Below are positions 1 to 8,409 of a stretch of 59,571 nucleotides of DNA, piece after piece (the first letter of the stretch is position 1; each line of letters opens with the position of its first letter). The translations under genes were made by a program, and so were the position numbers. The stretch comes from Pleurocapsa sp. CCALA 161 (GTDB lineage: Bacteria > Cyanobacteriota > Cyanobacteriia > Cyanobacteriales > Xenococcaceae), in NCBI RefSeq assembly GCF_003003995.1, contig NZ_PVWF01000014.1, forward strand, positions 1 to 59,571, written 5' to 3'. A model generated the notes under the pieces. That model worked only from the letters and a program-made list of their open reading frames with translations. It made no database searches and was not told the origin of the DNA.

Positions 1-77
1 CTACTACCTACTACCTACTACCTACTACCTACTACCTACTACCTACTACCTACTACCTACTACCTACTACCTACTAC
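1..77. repeat. Heptanucleotide tandem repeat (CTACTAC)x11
   Basis: Eleven perfect copies of CTACTAC (GTAGTAG on the other strand) run from the window edge to base 77 and may continue outside it. The array resembles the short tandemly repeated heptamers (STRR) known from cyanobacteria. It supplies the stop codon (67-69) and last codons (Ser-Ser-Arg) of the neighbouring minus-strand gene, so the array has grown into or across the 3' end of that gene. Confidence 0.95.
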
Positions 78-1302
78 TCAATAGTGGCTGTGGAGGAGGG
101 ACAATTCCAGGTTTGTAGAGGAAAGCATCAATCTTTTTCAAAGTGGCTAAATCAGCTTCAGGTAACTTATCTAAACTATCTGCCTGCAAAAAATTAAAGG
201 CACGACGAAACTCTGTGGAGGTGGCAGCAACAGGAGCTGTAAAATGACAGGAGATGACTCGCTGGAAATTCCAACTCGCAACTTTATCCGCCCATGCGAG
301 GGTTTCTTTCGGGGCGCGATTAAGAATTAGGGTCTGTAGGATGGGGGCGACTAATAACCGACCATCTTGGCGTAATTGAGCAAAAGCATCTTGCCAATTG
401 GGTTGCCACTGAAAAGGAAACAAACCCCAATAAGCTTGAGCCGATTTGTTAGGCGATCGCCAAGCATCCTGAAAGATCTTACCCAACGAAGGTATATCCA
501 GGACACTAGAGCGAAAATACATCGCAAATAAGCAAATTCTTTGCCAACCCTTGAGGCGATTTTCAGGGGTATCTGTAATCTGCTCGCGACCATTTTCACG
601 GGCATGAAACAGCAAAGGAAACAAGTCCTGTTCAATGATTTCGGGTGGGCGATTGGGAATTGAGACAATCGAGTCTGTTACTAACAAAGTTTGCGATCGC
701 TTATGGAAAAAAGCCACTTCCTCAAATTGACCTAATCTAAGATCTATATCACCTAAAATAGCGTAATCAAACTCATCAGCAAAGGGGGTTTGGCTACTGT
801 CGGTAGGTAAAACTTGGGTGCGCTGAGGAGGAAACCCCAGCCAGCTTAAGGGCAGATTCACAGGAAAACTCCACTGTTTTGGGGCAACAAATACTGTTGC
901 TTGAGGAAACTTGCGCGCAAACGGACCAACAAAATATTTATGCTCTAGTCCAGAGATAGTGGGCAAGATAATATATTTTACCTCTCCATGTTCTGCTACC
1001 AACTCCTGTACTAAATCGATGCACTGCTGAGTAGGGGCAACGGGAGCGTATACGAGGAGTCCTCCTTGGTCTAACCTAATCACGGTCATACGAATTGGTA
1101 CTACCACATAGAAAATACCCTGTAGTTGATCGAAAGTCCAGATTGTGTTGGGTAAGATTTCTTGCCGAATTGTACGACGCTTACTATAAGGATAAATCGG
1201 CACGTTTGCCCAAAAACGCCAATGATACTGGCGATCTTTAATCTGATTATGACTTAACTTATTTGTTGATAGTTGATTCACTCTAACTCGCTCTCCACCC
1301 AA
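67..1302 (-). CDS. DUF4336 family protein (metallo-beta-lactamase-like fold)
   Basis: A 411-residue soluble protein that I recognise as the DUF4336 family, a cyanobacterial/plastid group related to metallo-beta-lactamase folds but without the full zinc-ligand set. The region from about residue 50 to 260 carries the family signature, including LLVYAPVAPT and KYIILPTISGLEHK. The first in-frame start is TTG at 1302. A GTG at 1281, preceded by GGAG, is an equally good start; there is no early ATG. The C-terminus runs into the heptamer array, so the last three residues are repeat-encoded. The biochemical role is unknown. It sits next to another MBL-fold gene on the same strand but is separated from it by about 170 bp. 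Confidence 0.75.
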   Translation of the reverse strand: MGGERVRVNQLSTNKLSHNQIKDRQYHWRFWANVPIYPYSKRRTIRQEILPNTIWTFDQLQGIFYVVVPIRMTVIRLDQGGLLVYAPVAPTQQCIDLVQELVAEHGEVKYIILPTISGLEHKYFVGPFARKFPQATVFVAPKQWSFPVNLPLSWLGFPPQRTQVLPTDSSQTPFADEFDYAILGDIDLRLGQFEEVAFFHKRSQTLLVTDSIVSIPNRPPEIIEQDLFPLLFHARENGREQITDTPENRLKGWQRICLFAMYFRSSVLDIPSLGKIFQDAWRSPNKSAQAYWGLFPFQWQPNWQDAFAQLRQDGRLLVAPILQTLILNRAPKETLAWADKVASWNFQRVISCHFTAPVAATSTEFRRAFNFLQADSLDKLPEADLATLKKIDAFLYKPGIVPPPQPLLSSR

Positions 1303-1421
1303 TGCACAAATTTCTTTTGTCTACATATTCTCGCTGAAAATAGGGCTTTGTTGACACTCCCATTCTCTAGTAGACGTGGGCGTAAATAAAGCTATCATGC
1401 TTAAATTGTCTAGCAGGACAA

Positions 1422-1475
1422 TGTGACTAATGTGACTAATGTGACTAATGTGACTAATGTGACTAATGTGACTAA
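1422..1475. repeat. Nonanucleotide tandem repeat (TGTGACTAA)x6
   Basis: Six perfect copies of TGTGACTAA. The last copy contains the complement of the stop codon (1472-1474) of the minus-strand MBL gene. On the plus strand the array translates as a repetitive Thr-Asn-Val string, which is an artefact and not a gene. Confidence 0.95.
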
Positions 1476-2359
1476 TGACTGGTATCAACTGGGTTTTTCA
1501 TCCAATTCAAACATATCTGCATTTGCTGTTTCATGGTGGCGCGATCGCCCTCAAAGCGACGACCATGTCCTGGTAAGACCCATTCAAAAGAGTAATTTGC
1601 CAATTTTTCCATTGACCGCACTTGTTCCTTCCATGAATACCAAGAATAGGCGCGAAAGGCATAAAGATGATTGAGATATTTCGACCAAGCTAAATGATCG
1701 CCTGTAAATAAAAATTTCTGGTCGTAAAGTAGTACTGTATGTCCTTTACTATGTCCTGGTACGGGAATAATTAAAACATCGTCGCTAAATTGAATTGGGT
1801 CGATACCTTGAAGTTGAATTTCCACAGCTTTAGTATCTGAAGTAATATCGTCACTATGAAGAATGCGATCGCATTGGAAATGGTCATGAAATTTTTGATG
1901 ATCGGCAACATCATCTCGATGGGTTAAATATAAGTAGCGTATACCCCCCATTGCTTCTAATCTTTTCACCAAAGGAGGAGAATATCGAGGTGAGTCAACT
2001 AAAATATTACCTTCTGCTCTTTGAATAAAATAACTGGCTGCGCCGTAAGAATTTTCTGCATGATAGCCACAGTGATATACCTTATCTGCAATCAAAATAG
2101 GTAAGCTTTGTTGTGCAACTTTAATATCTTTTGGTTTTTCTACCGTTCCGATTGAAGCTGTAGGACAGGATAACAATGCTTGCATCGCTTTAAGCTGTTC
2201 TATTTCGTTACTTGGTTGCTGATATACGGCTGATTGTTCCCCGACTTCTGTGAAAATTTCTGAAGCCATCCAGCGACATGTATCGCAATCGATGCAGGTG
2301 CTATCTACGTAAAAATTACCACTAATATTTTCCGAGCGTCGTTTTGCTAGTTTAGCCAT
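1472..2359 (-). CDS. 4Fe-4S ferredoxin domain fused to MBL-fold metallohydrolase
   Basis: A 295-residue protein in two parts. Residues 15-70 form a single-cluster ferredoxin-like domain with Cys22, Cys25, Cys28 (CIDCDTC) and Cys65 (followed by Pro). Residues 85-290 form a metallo-beta-lactamase fold. The metal motif is THRDDVADH instead of the classic HxHxDH, followed by PGHSKGHT, FTGDHLAW and VLPGHG. I recall the HRDDVADH variant from a plant/cyanobacterial MBL subfamily. The fusion suggests a redox-linked hydrolase or oxidoreductase, possibly acting on thiols or persulfides, but the substrate cannot be read from the sequence. ATG at 2359. The stop codon is in the 9-bp repeat array. Confidence 0.85.
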   Translation of the reverse strand: MAKLAKRRSENISGNFYVDSTCIDCDTCRWMASEIFTEVGEQSAVYQQPSNEIEQLKAMQALLSCPTASIGTVEKPKDIKVAQQSLPILIADKVYHCGYHAENSYGAASYFIQRAEGNILVDSPRYSPPLVKRLEAMGGIRYLYLTHRDDVADHQKFHDHFQCDRILHSDDITSDTKAVEIQLQGIDPIQFSDDVLIIPVPGHSKGHTVLLYDQKFLFTGDHLAWSKYLNHLYAFRAYSWYSWKEQVRSMEKLANYSFEWVLPGHGRRFEGDRATMKQQMQICLNWMKNPVDTSH

Positions 2360-2501
2360 TTGTCTGAGGGATCACAAATCAAAGTTTGATCGAGCTACTT
2401 TTGCTTACTAAAATTATAGCTTTTATTCATAGTCGTTATGACTACACTCAATTTAGAGAGTGAATAAATAGTATTTACTCAGGCAGAAGTATACGCTCAA
2501 T

Positions 2502-3503
2502 TCAATCCTCATACCAACTTGAGCGCCAAGCAGCCTGCGCCTCGATTATGGCAAGTTCTTGTTGAATTGCTCGATATTGACTGTCAAGTTTTTTCACTTT
2601 ACTCATCAGGTTGCGAATTTGTCCCCGCTTGGCATTTAAAAGATGGTCGGAAAATTCTACTTCTGCTAAACGCAAACGCAATAGACTGATTTGCAGTGAT
2701 TTTTTCCCTGTTTTTGATTTTTTACTTTTGTCATTTTCAATTGTCAAATTCATCACATGAGCAACTTGAGGCGGGTGAGAATTATTTCTCATGCCTTTGG
2801 CAACATCTGCCTGCATTGCCACATCAATAACTTTATTTGGCAGGCGATCGGGAATAATTTTCGACCCTTGAAGTAGCTGATTAACTTTCTTGGAAGTTTC
2901 ATCGAGGGTTTTTTTAATGTCACGTTCAATCTGCTGATGCCATGAAATTAAATGCTCAGGGTTTTCAAAGTCTATTTTTTCCTTGATTACTTCTTCGGGG
3001 AAATTATCTGGCTCAAGCTCCTCATTTAAGCTAGTATCGATCGCAATCAATTCAATATTTTCTAGGTCTCCAATATTTTCCAGATTGGCTATTTCGGCTT
3101 TAATTAACTCTAAATCGTTTTGCGCTAAAGTGTTCTCCGCTTCTCCTTCTCTGGTTGACTTAGGTAATTTTTTAATTAACTCTGCCATCAAGTTCAATTG
3201 TGAGGGTTTTGGCTCTAGTTCTTTTCGGGTAATAATTTCGCTTAGTTGTGGCTTAAGAGCAAGACTAAGCTGTCTGAGTTTTTGCTGTAGATCTTGTTTA
3301 GCGCTCAAAGACAAATTAATAAATGATTGAGGATAAATTTGAGTGCAAATTTGATAGCAAGCTAAAATTAGCTGTTGTTTCAGGGAATGACCTAAAAGTT
3401 CTAGGTAGCCGCCATGTAGCGCCTCAAGTTCAGTCGCGGTTTCGGCTACTTGTGATTTTAAATTTTCGAGGTTTTGCTTTACTTGCTGAATCGATTTTGT
3501 CAT
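2502..3503 (-). CDS. Hypothetical coiled-coil protein
   Basis: A 333-residue soluble protein that I do not recognise. It is rich in Gln, Leu, Lys and Glu, has no signal peptide or membrane segment, and contains long predicted helices at about residues 1-35, 75-105, 165-215 and 275-325, compatible with coiled coils. The middle (about 115-165) is acidic and probably flexible. It lies downstream of tsf on the same strand, with about 210 bp between them that may contain the tsf terminator, so it is probably a separate unit. Two tandem copies of a 10-bp GATTAGGACT word lie just upstream (about 3535-3554). Confidence 0.65.
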   Translation of the reverse strand: MTKSIQQVKQNLENLKSQVAETATELEALHGGYLELLGHSLKQQLILACYQICTQIYPQSFINLSLSAKQDLQQKLRQLSLALKPQLSEIITRKELEPKPSQLNLMAELIKKLPKSTREGEAENTLAQNDLELIKAEIANLENIGDLENIELIAIDTSLNEELEPDNFPEEVIKEKIDFENPEHLISWHQQIERDIKKTLDETSKKVNQLLQGSKIIPDRLPNKVIDVAMQADVAKGMRNNSHPPQVAHVMNLTIENDKSKKSKTGKKSLQISLLRLRLAEVEFSDHLLNAKRGQIRNLMSKVKKLDSQYRAIQQELAIIEAQAAWRSSWYED

Positions 3504-3615
3504 CCTATATTTTATGTGTGTTCACGGGACAGATGATTAGGACTGATTAGGACTGAATAGCAACCTGATAATGCGTAGCTAGTTTATCTTAATTCCATCT
3601 TTCAAAAAAAGCAAA

Positions 3616-3675
3616 AGTCGTAGAACAAGCATTAAACTAGATGGGAATCTTAAAAGTTTGATGCAGCCTACGACT
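3616..3675 (-). terminator. Possible terminator downstream of tsf
   Basis: AGTCGTAG (3616-3623) and CTACGACT (3668-3675) form an 8-bp inverted repeat. On the minus-strand RNA it is followed by a U-rich run (complement of the A-run at about 3604-3616). The loop of about 44 nt is long, so the assignment is weak. Confidence 0.3.
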
Positions 3676-3712
3676 AGTGGGATGGTAATTTCTACCACAA
3701 ATTGGTTTTGCT

Positions 3713-4372
3713 CTATTTTTGTCCTGTTTGAGCAGCCACTTCATCAGCGAAGTTGGATTCTACTTTTTCAATCCCTTCTCCCAAGACAAAGCGAACAAAA
3801 CGACGCACCTGAATGTTTTCTCCCAACTGAGATATACTCTGTTTGACTAATTCTTCGACAGTAATACTCTGGTCACGAATATAAGGTTGAGGTAACAAAG
3901 CAATTTCGTTTAAACGCTTGTCGATTCTACCAGTAACAATTTTTTCTTTAATATTATCTGGTTTACCCTCTAGGTCATCTCGACCCATTTCAATTTCTTT
4001 TTCCTTAGCCACGGTGCTTTCAGGAATATCGCTGGTTCTCACGAATTCTACGTTAGGACAAGCCGCAATCTGCATGGCAATATTTTTGACTAACTGTTGA
4101 AATTCTTCACGACGCGCCACAAAATCTGTTTCGCAGTTTACTTCTACCAACACGCCGATTCTTCCGCCAGTATGAATGTAGCTCTCTACCAATCCTTCTG
4201 CCGCAACACGACCTTGTTTTTTATCAGCAGAAATAGTTCCTTTTTGACGCAACCATTCGATCGCTTTGGTCATGTCGCCTTCATTTTCGCTCAAGGCTTT
4301 TTTACAATCCATCATCCCCGCGCCAGTTTTTTCGCGGAGTTCTTTGACTACTTTTGCCGATATAGTTGCCAT
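3713..4372 (-). CDS. tsf: Elongation factor Ts
   Basis: Guanine-nucleotide exchange factor for EF-Tu in the cytoplasm. At 219 residues it is the short cyanobacterial/plastid type, shorter than the roughly 283 residues of E. coli EF-Ts. The N-terminal UBA-like domain reads [19 protein letters not shown], and the core contains the family signature [12 protein letters not shown] (about residues 74-85). The gene follows rpsB on the same strand after 242 bp. That spacer contains a strong hairpin that could tune the S2:EF-Ts ratio. The ATG at 4372 has only a weak ribosome binding site. Confidence 0.97.
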   Translation of the reverse strand: MATISAKVVKELREKTGAGMMDCKKALSENEGDMTKAIEWLRQKGTISADKKQGRVAAEGLVESYIHTGGRIGVLVEVNCETDFVARREEFQQLVKNIAMQIAACPNVEFVRTSDIPESTVAKEKEIEMGRDDLEGKPDNIKEKIVTGRIDKRLNEIALLPQPYIRDQSITVEELVKQSISQLGENIQVRRFVRFVLGEGIEKVESNFADEVAAQTGQK

Positions 4373-4517
4373 ATTTTTCTGTTTTAATTTAATTCTAGTG
4401 ACGACAAAATAATTTTAAATTATGTTGGCAGAAGCTCTAATCATCAGATTAGCTAATATCTATTCTTCTCTTCTTCGCGGACGTGATTTTAGTCCACAGA
4501 TCTAATTTTAGATGATT

Positions 4518-4561
4518 CAGGACTTATACAATCAACAGCATAGATTAATGTATAAGTCCTG
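4518..4561 (-). promoter_or_regulatory. Perfect 13-bp hairpin between rpsB and tsf
   Basis: CAGGACTTATACA (4518-4530) and its exact complement (4549-4561) enclose an 18-nt loop. The hairpin lies in the transcribed spacer of the rpsB-tsf pair. No uridine run follows on the minus strand, so it looks more like an RNA-processing, attenuation or protein-binding structure, or a small repeat, than a simple terminator. Confidence 0.6.
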
Positions 4562-4614
4562 TAAGTGTTGTGACTAATCTCTATTTACTAGCAGTTTAGT
4601 TGTTGAGATTAAGT

Positions 4615-5415
4615 CTATTCTTCGCTATCGGCATCCACTTCTTCGGGTTCTTCCGCTTCTTCTTCTGCGCTAGGATATTCGTCTGTGTCGACTCCTTCCT
4701 CAAGCTCATCATAATCATCCTGATTATCTGGCTGACCATGGCGACCTTCATAAATAGCGTCTGCTAGTTTGCCTACGATTAGCTTGATCGAACGGATGGC
4801 ATCATCATTGGCAGGAATTGCCACATCGGCTACTAAAGGATCGCAGTTGGTATCCAAAAGGGAAACCACAGGAATACCTAGCTTTTGGCATTCAGCGATC
4901 GCATTGTGTTCCCGCTTTTGATCGATAATTACGACAATATCAGGCACTTTACGCATCATTTTGATGCCACCTAAATATTTTTGTAATTTACTCATCTCAC
5001 GACGCAATACTGAAGCCTCTTTCTTGGGTCTTCTGTCTAAAGCGCCAGTTTCTTCTAGATTTTCAATTTCTTTGAGTCTTTCTACTCTGGTTTTAATGGT
5101 TTCCCAGTTAGTTAGCATTCCCCCCAACCATCTTTGGTTGACGTAGAAAGCACCACAGCGAGACGCTTCTTGAGCAATAATTCCGGCTGCTTGGCGTTTA
5201 GTACCAACAAAAAGAACTCGCTTACCTCGCTCTGAAGAGGAGCGCATATAGTCATAGGCTTCTTCCATTAACTGGGCAGTTTGCACCAAGTCAATGATAT
5301 GTACACCGTTACGAGCAGTATAGATGTACTGAGACATCCGTGGATTCCAACGACGGGTCTGATGACCGAAGTGAACCCCCGATTCTAAAAGTTCTGCGAG
5401 AGAAACTACTGGCAT
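4615..5415 (-). CDS. rpsB: 30S ribosomal protein S2
   Basis: Small-subunit ribosomal protein S2, 266 residues. It begins [19 protein letters not shown], the conserved S2 start, and contains WLGGMLTNW and [10 protein letters not shown] strongly acidic tail from about residue 232 to the end (repeated Glu/Asp) extends beyond the bacterial core and is a common cyanobacterial feature. The start is set by a good AAGGAG about 12 bp upstream of the ATG at 5415. First gene of the rpsB-tsf pair, divergent from the blaI-like gene. Confidence 0.97.
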   Translation of the reverse strand: MPVVSLAELLESGVHFGHQTRRWNPRMSQYIYTARNGVHIIDLVQTAQLMEEAYDYMRSSSERGKRVLFVGTKRQAAGIIAQEASRCGAFYVNQRWLGGMLTNWETIKTRVERLKEIENLEETGALDRRPKKEASVLRREMSKLQKYLGGIKMMRKVPDIVVIIDQKREHNAIAECQKLGIPVVSLLDTNCDPLVADVAIPANDDAIRSIKLIVGKLADAIYEGRHGQPDNQDDYDELEEGVDTDEYPSAEEEAEEPEEVDADSEE

Positions 5416-5661
5416 ATTATTTTTTTACTCCTTCGGGTTAATCCTCCATTCAGGGACATTTTTAATTAAGCTAAAAACACCCGAAAGCCTGAATGTGTGA
5501 ATTGTTTATTTTGCGTATACTAGTCTAGCACTATAAGCTCTTGATAGGCTGACTGAAAAGTCAAAAGTTAGAAGTAACGCAATTTAATTAAAAGTAGGTA
5601 AAGCAGGTAAAATTTAAACAGATTAACAGATTATTTAGATCACGGTATAGTTTTATAGTTA

Positions 5662-6084
5662 ATGGCATCATTACCTCAATATCGACCCAAAAAGTTGTCT
5701 TTAGGCCCATTAGAAGCGGAAATACTGGATATAATCTGGGATTTAAAAGTAGCTACGGTTAAAAATGTCCACGAGCAAATTTTAAAAGATCCCGATCGTG
5801 AGCTAGCTTATACTTCAGTAACTACGGTGCTACAGCGATTAACTAGTAAAGGCTGGCTTAAGTGCAGTAAAAAAGGCAAAGCTTTTTCTTGGCAGCCTCT
5901 GATCTCACGGGAACAAGCCCAGGTACTTCGTTCCTACGAACAGCTTAATGGTTTTTTAGCGGTAAGCAATCCTGATGTGGTGGCAGCTTTTGCTGATAGC
6001 CTGGATACTGCCAGTCTAGAGCAAATCGAAGCGATCGCCTCGCGTCTTAACAATATTCGTCGTCAAAGAGAGGAGCAAAGCTAA
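5662..6084 (+). CDS. BlaI/MecI/CopY family transcriptional repressor
   Basis: A 140-residue winged-helix regulator. The N-terminal domain (about 12-80) contains LGPLEAEILDIIWDL and YTSVTTVLQRLTSKGWL, the signature of the BlaI/Penicillinase_R family. The C-terminal 50 residues are a dimerisation helix region. It overlaps the next gene by one base (TAATG), which implies translational coupling with the M56 metallopeptidase. In the classical model the membrane peptidase senses a ligand and causes cleavage of the repressor. No TACAnnTGTA operator is visible in the upstream spacer, but TATAGTTT/TATAGTTA repeats directly precede the ATG and could be an operator. Confidence 0.88.
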   Translation: MASLPQYRPKKLSLGPLEAEILDIIWDLKVATVKNVHEQILKDPDRELAYTSVTTVLQRLTSKGWLKCSKKGKAFSWQPLISREQAQVLRSYEQLNGFLAVSNPDVVAAFADSLDTASLEQIEAIASRLNNIRRQREEQS

Positions 6085-6923
6085 TGCATTTGCTAGCAAT
6101 TTCAACCGTCGTTATTCTGGCGACAATCATCCGTTATCAATCAACTCCCTCCTCTGGAGAATGGTCACAACGCTGGTATAAAACTTTGTTTCTGTTTTGT
6201 TTTCCTGGATTATTGCTGCTGACAACGGCAATTACCGTATTGTATATGGGTTGTCATGGAGAAATGTTGGGAGTTAAAGCTGGTTCTGTCGGCTGTTTTA
6301 TTTCAGCTGGTTTAATTTTATTTGCCAGTGGTTGCTTGGTTAAATTAGCTATTCAAGGCGATCGCTCGATTCGTCAAGTTCGTAACTATCCAACCCAAGT
6401 TATTGGTCAAACAGCCGCTCGAATTCTAGAGTTTGATTTACCTTACAGCGCCCAGATTGGTTTCTGGAAGTCGCAGTTAGTGATTAGCAGGGGTTTATTA
6501 ACTACTTTAGATAGCGAACATATAACAGCAGTAATTGCTCACGAACAAGCTCATGTAGAATATCGTGATACCTTTTGGTTTTTCTGGTTAGGCTGGATAC
6601 GTTCTTTTAGTTTTTGGTTACCTAATACAGAATTATTGTGGCAAGAGTTGCTGTTACTTAGAGAATTAAGAGCAGATCGCAAAGCAGCCGAATCAGTTGA
6701 TTTCCTATTGCTAGCAGAATCCTTGTTAGCAGTAGCCAAAGCTCCTTTAGAATCTCCTCTTTGCTGTGTTAGCTTAAATGATGCTCAAATTGGCGATCGC
6801 CTTAGTGAAAGAATCTCCTCTTTGTTAAACCAGACTGAATCTGTTCCTGACAATCGTTGGTATAACTGGAGTTGGTTATGTCTTTTGCTGATGCCGTTGT
6901 TAACTATTCCGCTGCATTATTAA
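6084..6923 (+). CDS. M56 family (BlaR1-like) membrane metallopeptidase
   Basis: A 279-residue integral membrane zinc peptidase. Hydrophobic segments lie near residues 2-17, 35-55, 69-90 and 262-279. The zinc motif is HEQAH (His153, Glu154, His157), with a downstream RELRAD segment (Glu194, Asp198) that fits the third ligand. The BlaR1 penicillin-binding sensor domain is absent, so what it senses is unknown. Cyanobacterial BlaI/M56 pairs of this short type are widespread and are not necessarily linked to beta-lactams. It forms one unit with the upstream repressor (overlap TAATG). Confidence 0.88.
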   Translation: MHLLAISTVVILATIIRYQSTPSSGEWSQRWYKTLFLFCFPGLLLLTTAITVLYMGCHGEMLGVKAGSVGCFISAGLILFASGCLVKLAIQGDRSIRQVRNYPTQVIGQTAARILEFDLPYSAQIGFWKSQLVISRGLLTTLDSEHITAVIAHEQAHVEYRDTFWFFWLGWIRSFSFWLPNTELLWQELLLLRELRADRKAAESVDFLLLAESLLAVAKAPLESPLCCVSLNDAQIGDRLSERISSLLNQTESVPDNRWYNWSWLCLLLMPLLTIPLHY

Positions 6924-6940
6924 TTATTCATGATTATCTA

Positions 6941-6962
6941 GGGACTAACAATCGTTCGCCCC
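6941..6962. repeat. Degenerate interspersed hairpin repeat
   Basis: GGGACTAAC, loop AATC, then GTTCGCCCC. This is a decayed version of the GGGGCGAAC/GTTCGCCCC hairpin that is scattered through many cyanobacterial genomes (recalled, not searched). Further fragments with the GGGGCGAA core lie near 9010 and 34590. Confidence 0.5.
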
Positions 6963-6972
6963 TACAAATAAT

Positions 6973-6990
6973 TTAAAGCGATCGCTTTAA
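6973..6990. terminator. 18-bp perfect palindrome with HIP1 core
   Basis: TTAAAGCGATCGCTTTAA is an exact palindrome centred on a HIP1 octamer. It lies between the convergent M56 gene and purM and includes the purM stop codon. It could serve as a bidirectional terminator, but no loop or clear U-run supports that strongly. Confidence 0.35.
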
Positions 6991-8009
6991 CTGAAAGATA
7001 ATGTGCCGTCTCCCGATACTACCTGACCAATTTGGAAGGCGGTAATATTTTGCCCTTTAAACCAGTCTAGAGCCAAATTAGTTTGTTCTAATGGAACAAT
7101 AACCACAAAGCCAATACCCATATTAAAAGTATTAAACATTGCTTCTGGTTGAATTTTCCCTGCTTGAGCTAACCAATTAAAAACGGGCGGAATTGTCCAG
7201 CTGTCCTGCTTCACTTCAATCGACTGTTCTTGATTTAAACACCGAGGTAGATTTTCTGGTAACCCCCCACCAGTAATATGCGCCATGCTGTGTACTTCAA
7301 TTTCCGTTTTCAGCAATTCTAAGATCGGTCTAACATAAATTTGCGTGGGCGTAATTAATTCTGCCCCCAAACTATTCCCCTTGAATATTGCTGGTGTATC
7401 TGACCAAGAATAACCCCCTGTTTCTATGATCTTCCTGACTAAACTAAAACCGTTGCTGTGAAGTCCTGCACTGGCTAGCCCAATGGCCACATCACCAATC
7501 TGTACCCGCGACCCATCCAGCAGCTTGCTTTTCTCCACTACGCCAACACAAAATCCAGCTAAGTCATATTCCCCTAACTGATAAAACCCAGGCATTTCTG
7601 CCGTTTCTCCCCCCAAAAGAGCGCAACCGCTAAGACGACACCCTTGAGCAATTCCCTTAACTACCTCCGCTAGTTGTTGAGAGTTGAGTTTACCTGTAGC
7701 CAAATAATCTAAAAAGAAAAGAGGTTCTGCACCAGAGGTCAAAATATCATTGACGCACATTGCGACAAGATCGATGCCCACCGTATCGTGACGGTTAATT
7801 GCTTGAGCAACTTTGAGCTTAGTCCCAACTCCATCTGTCCCTGAAACCAAAACAGGTTGTTGATATCCTGATGGCATCTGAAAATAACCGCCAAAACCAC
7901 CTAAGCCACCTAAAACCTCTGGTCGATTAGTGCTTTCAACGTCCTGACGAATTTGACTAACGAAAGAGCGTCCTGCCTCAACATCAACACCAGCGTCTTT
8001 ATAGTCCAT
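6987..8009 (-). CDS. purM: Phosphoribosylformylglycinamidine cyclo-ligase (AIR synthetase)
   Basis: Fifth step of de novo purine synthesis: ATP-dependent ring closure of FGAM to AIR in the cytosol. At 340 residues it has the usual length. Family motifs include [16 protein letters not shown] (about 52-67), the nucleotide-binding [11 protein letters not shown] (about 138-148) and [15 protein letters not shown]. It starts [13 protein letters not shown], as typical PurM does. It is monocistronic as far as visible, and divergent from the RlpA-like gene. Confidence 0.97.
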   Translation of the reverse strand: MDYKDAGVDVEAGRSFVSQIRQDVESTNRPEVLGGLGGFGGYFQMPSGYQQPVLVSGTDGVGTKLKVAQAINRHDTVGIDLVAMCVNDILTSGAEPLFFLDYLATGKLNSQQLAEVVKGIAQGCRLSGCALLGGETAEMPGFYQLGEYDLAGFCVGVVEKSKLLDGSRVQIGDVAIGLASAGLHSNGFSLVRKIIETGGYSWSDTPAIFKGNSLGAELITPTQIYVRPILELLKTEIEVHSMAHITGGGLPENLPRCLNQEQSIEVKQDSWTIPPVFNWLAQAGKIQPEAMFNTFNMGIGFVVIVPLEQTNLALDWFKGQNITAFQIGQVVSGDGTLSFS

Positions 8010-8409
8010 AAATCTAATTGCCTAGCTCAAAATAACTACCCTTGTCGTCTAGAAATATTAAATCAGAAATTTTGTTGCTTAAGCCAAAGAGAATTCACTT
8101 TGCACTGTAAAGCGTATCGGCGATCGCCTAAATTTACTCTGTTGACAATAATTTAGTAGGAGATCGAGACTCAATTGATTAATAAATAAGTTCAATAGCT
8201 TTTTATCTCTTTTTCCAAATTTTACCTTTTTTGTATTTAGAATAACCATGATTTCTAATTTAAATCAGCCAAAACCTTGCAACTCTTGGTAAGTGATTGC
8301 ATATTTTTGTCTTGGATTTACTACATTCAATGTGGATGCAAATATTAAACAACCATATAAATTTGCTCCTATAAAAATACCATTACATACGAATTTCTAA
8401 CTAAGAACA
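8010..8409. other. Divergent intergenic region purM / RlpA-like gene
   Basis: 400 bp, AT-rich, with one HIP1 site near 8120. It must hold the promoters of both flanking genes. I see no convincing ORF, RNA gene or named operator. Confidence 0.5.

Noticed and set aside
1-77. Possible CRISPR array
   Set aside because: The units are contiguous 7-mers with no spacers and no cas genes nearby.
1423-1674. Plus-strand 83-residue ORF beginning with a Thr-Asn-Val repeat
   Set aside because: It is the translation of the 9-bp array plus the antisense of the MBL gene; no family and no ribosome binding site.
2983-3330. Plus-strand 115-residue ORF
   Set aside because: Antisense of the coiled-coil gene; Ser-rich shadow composition.
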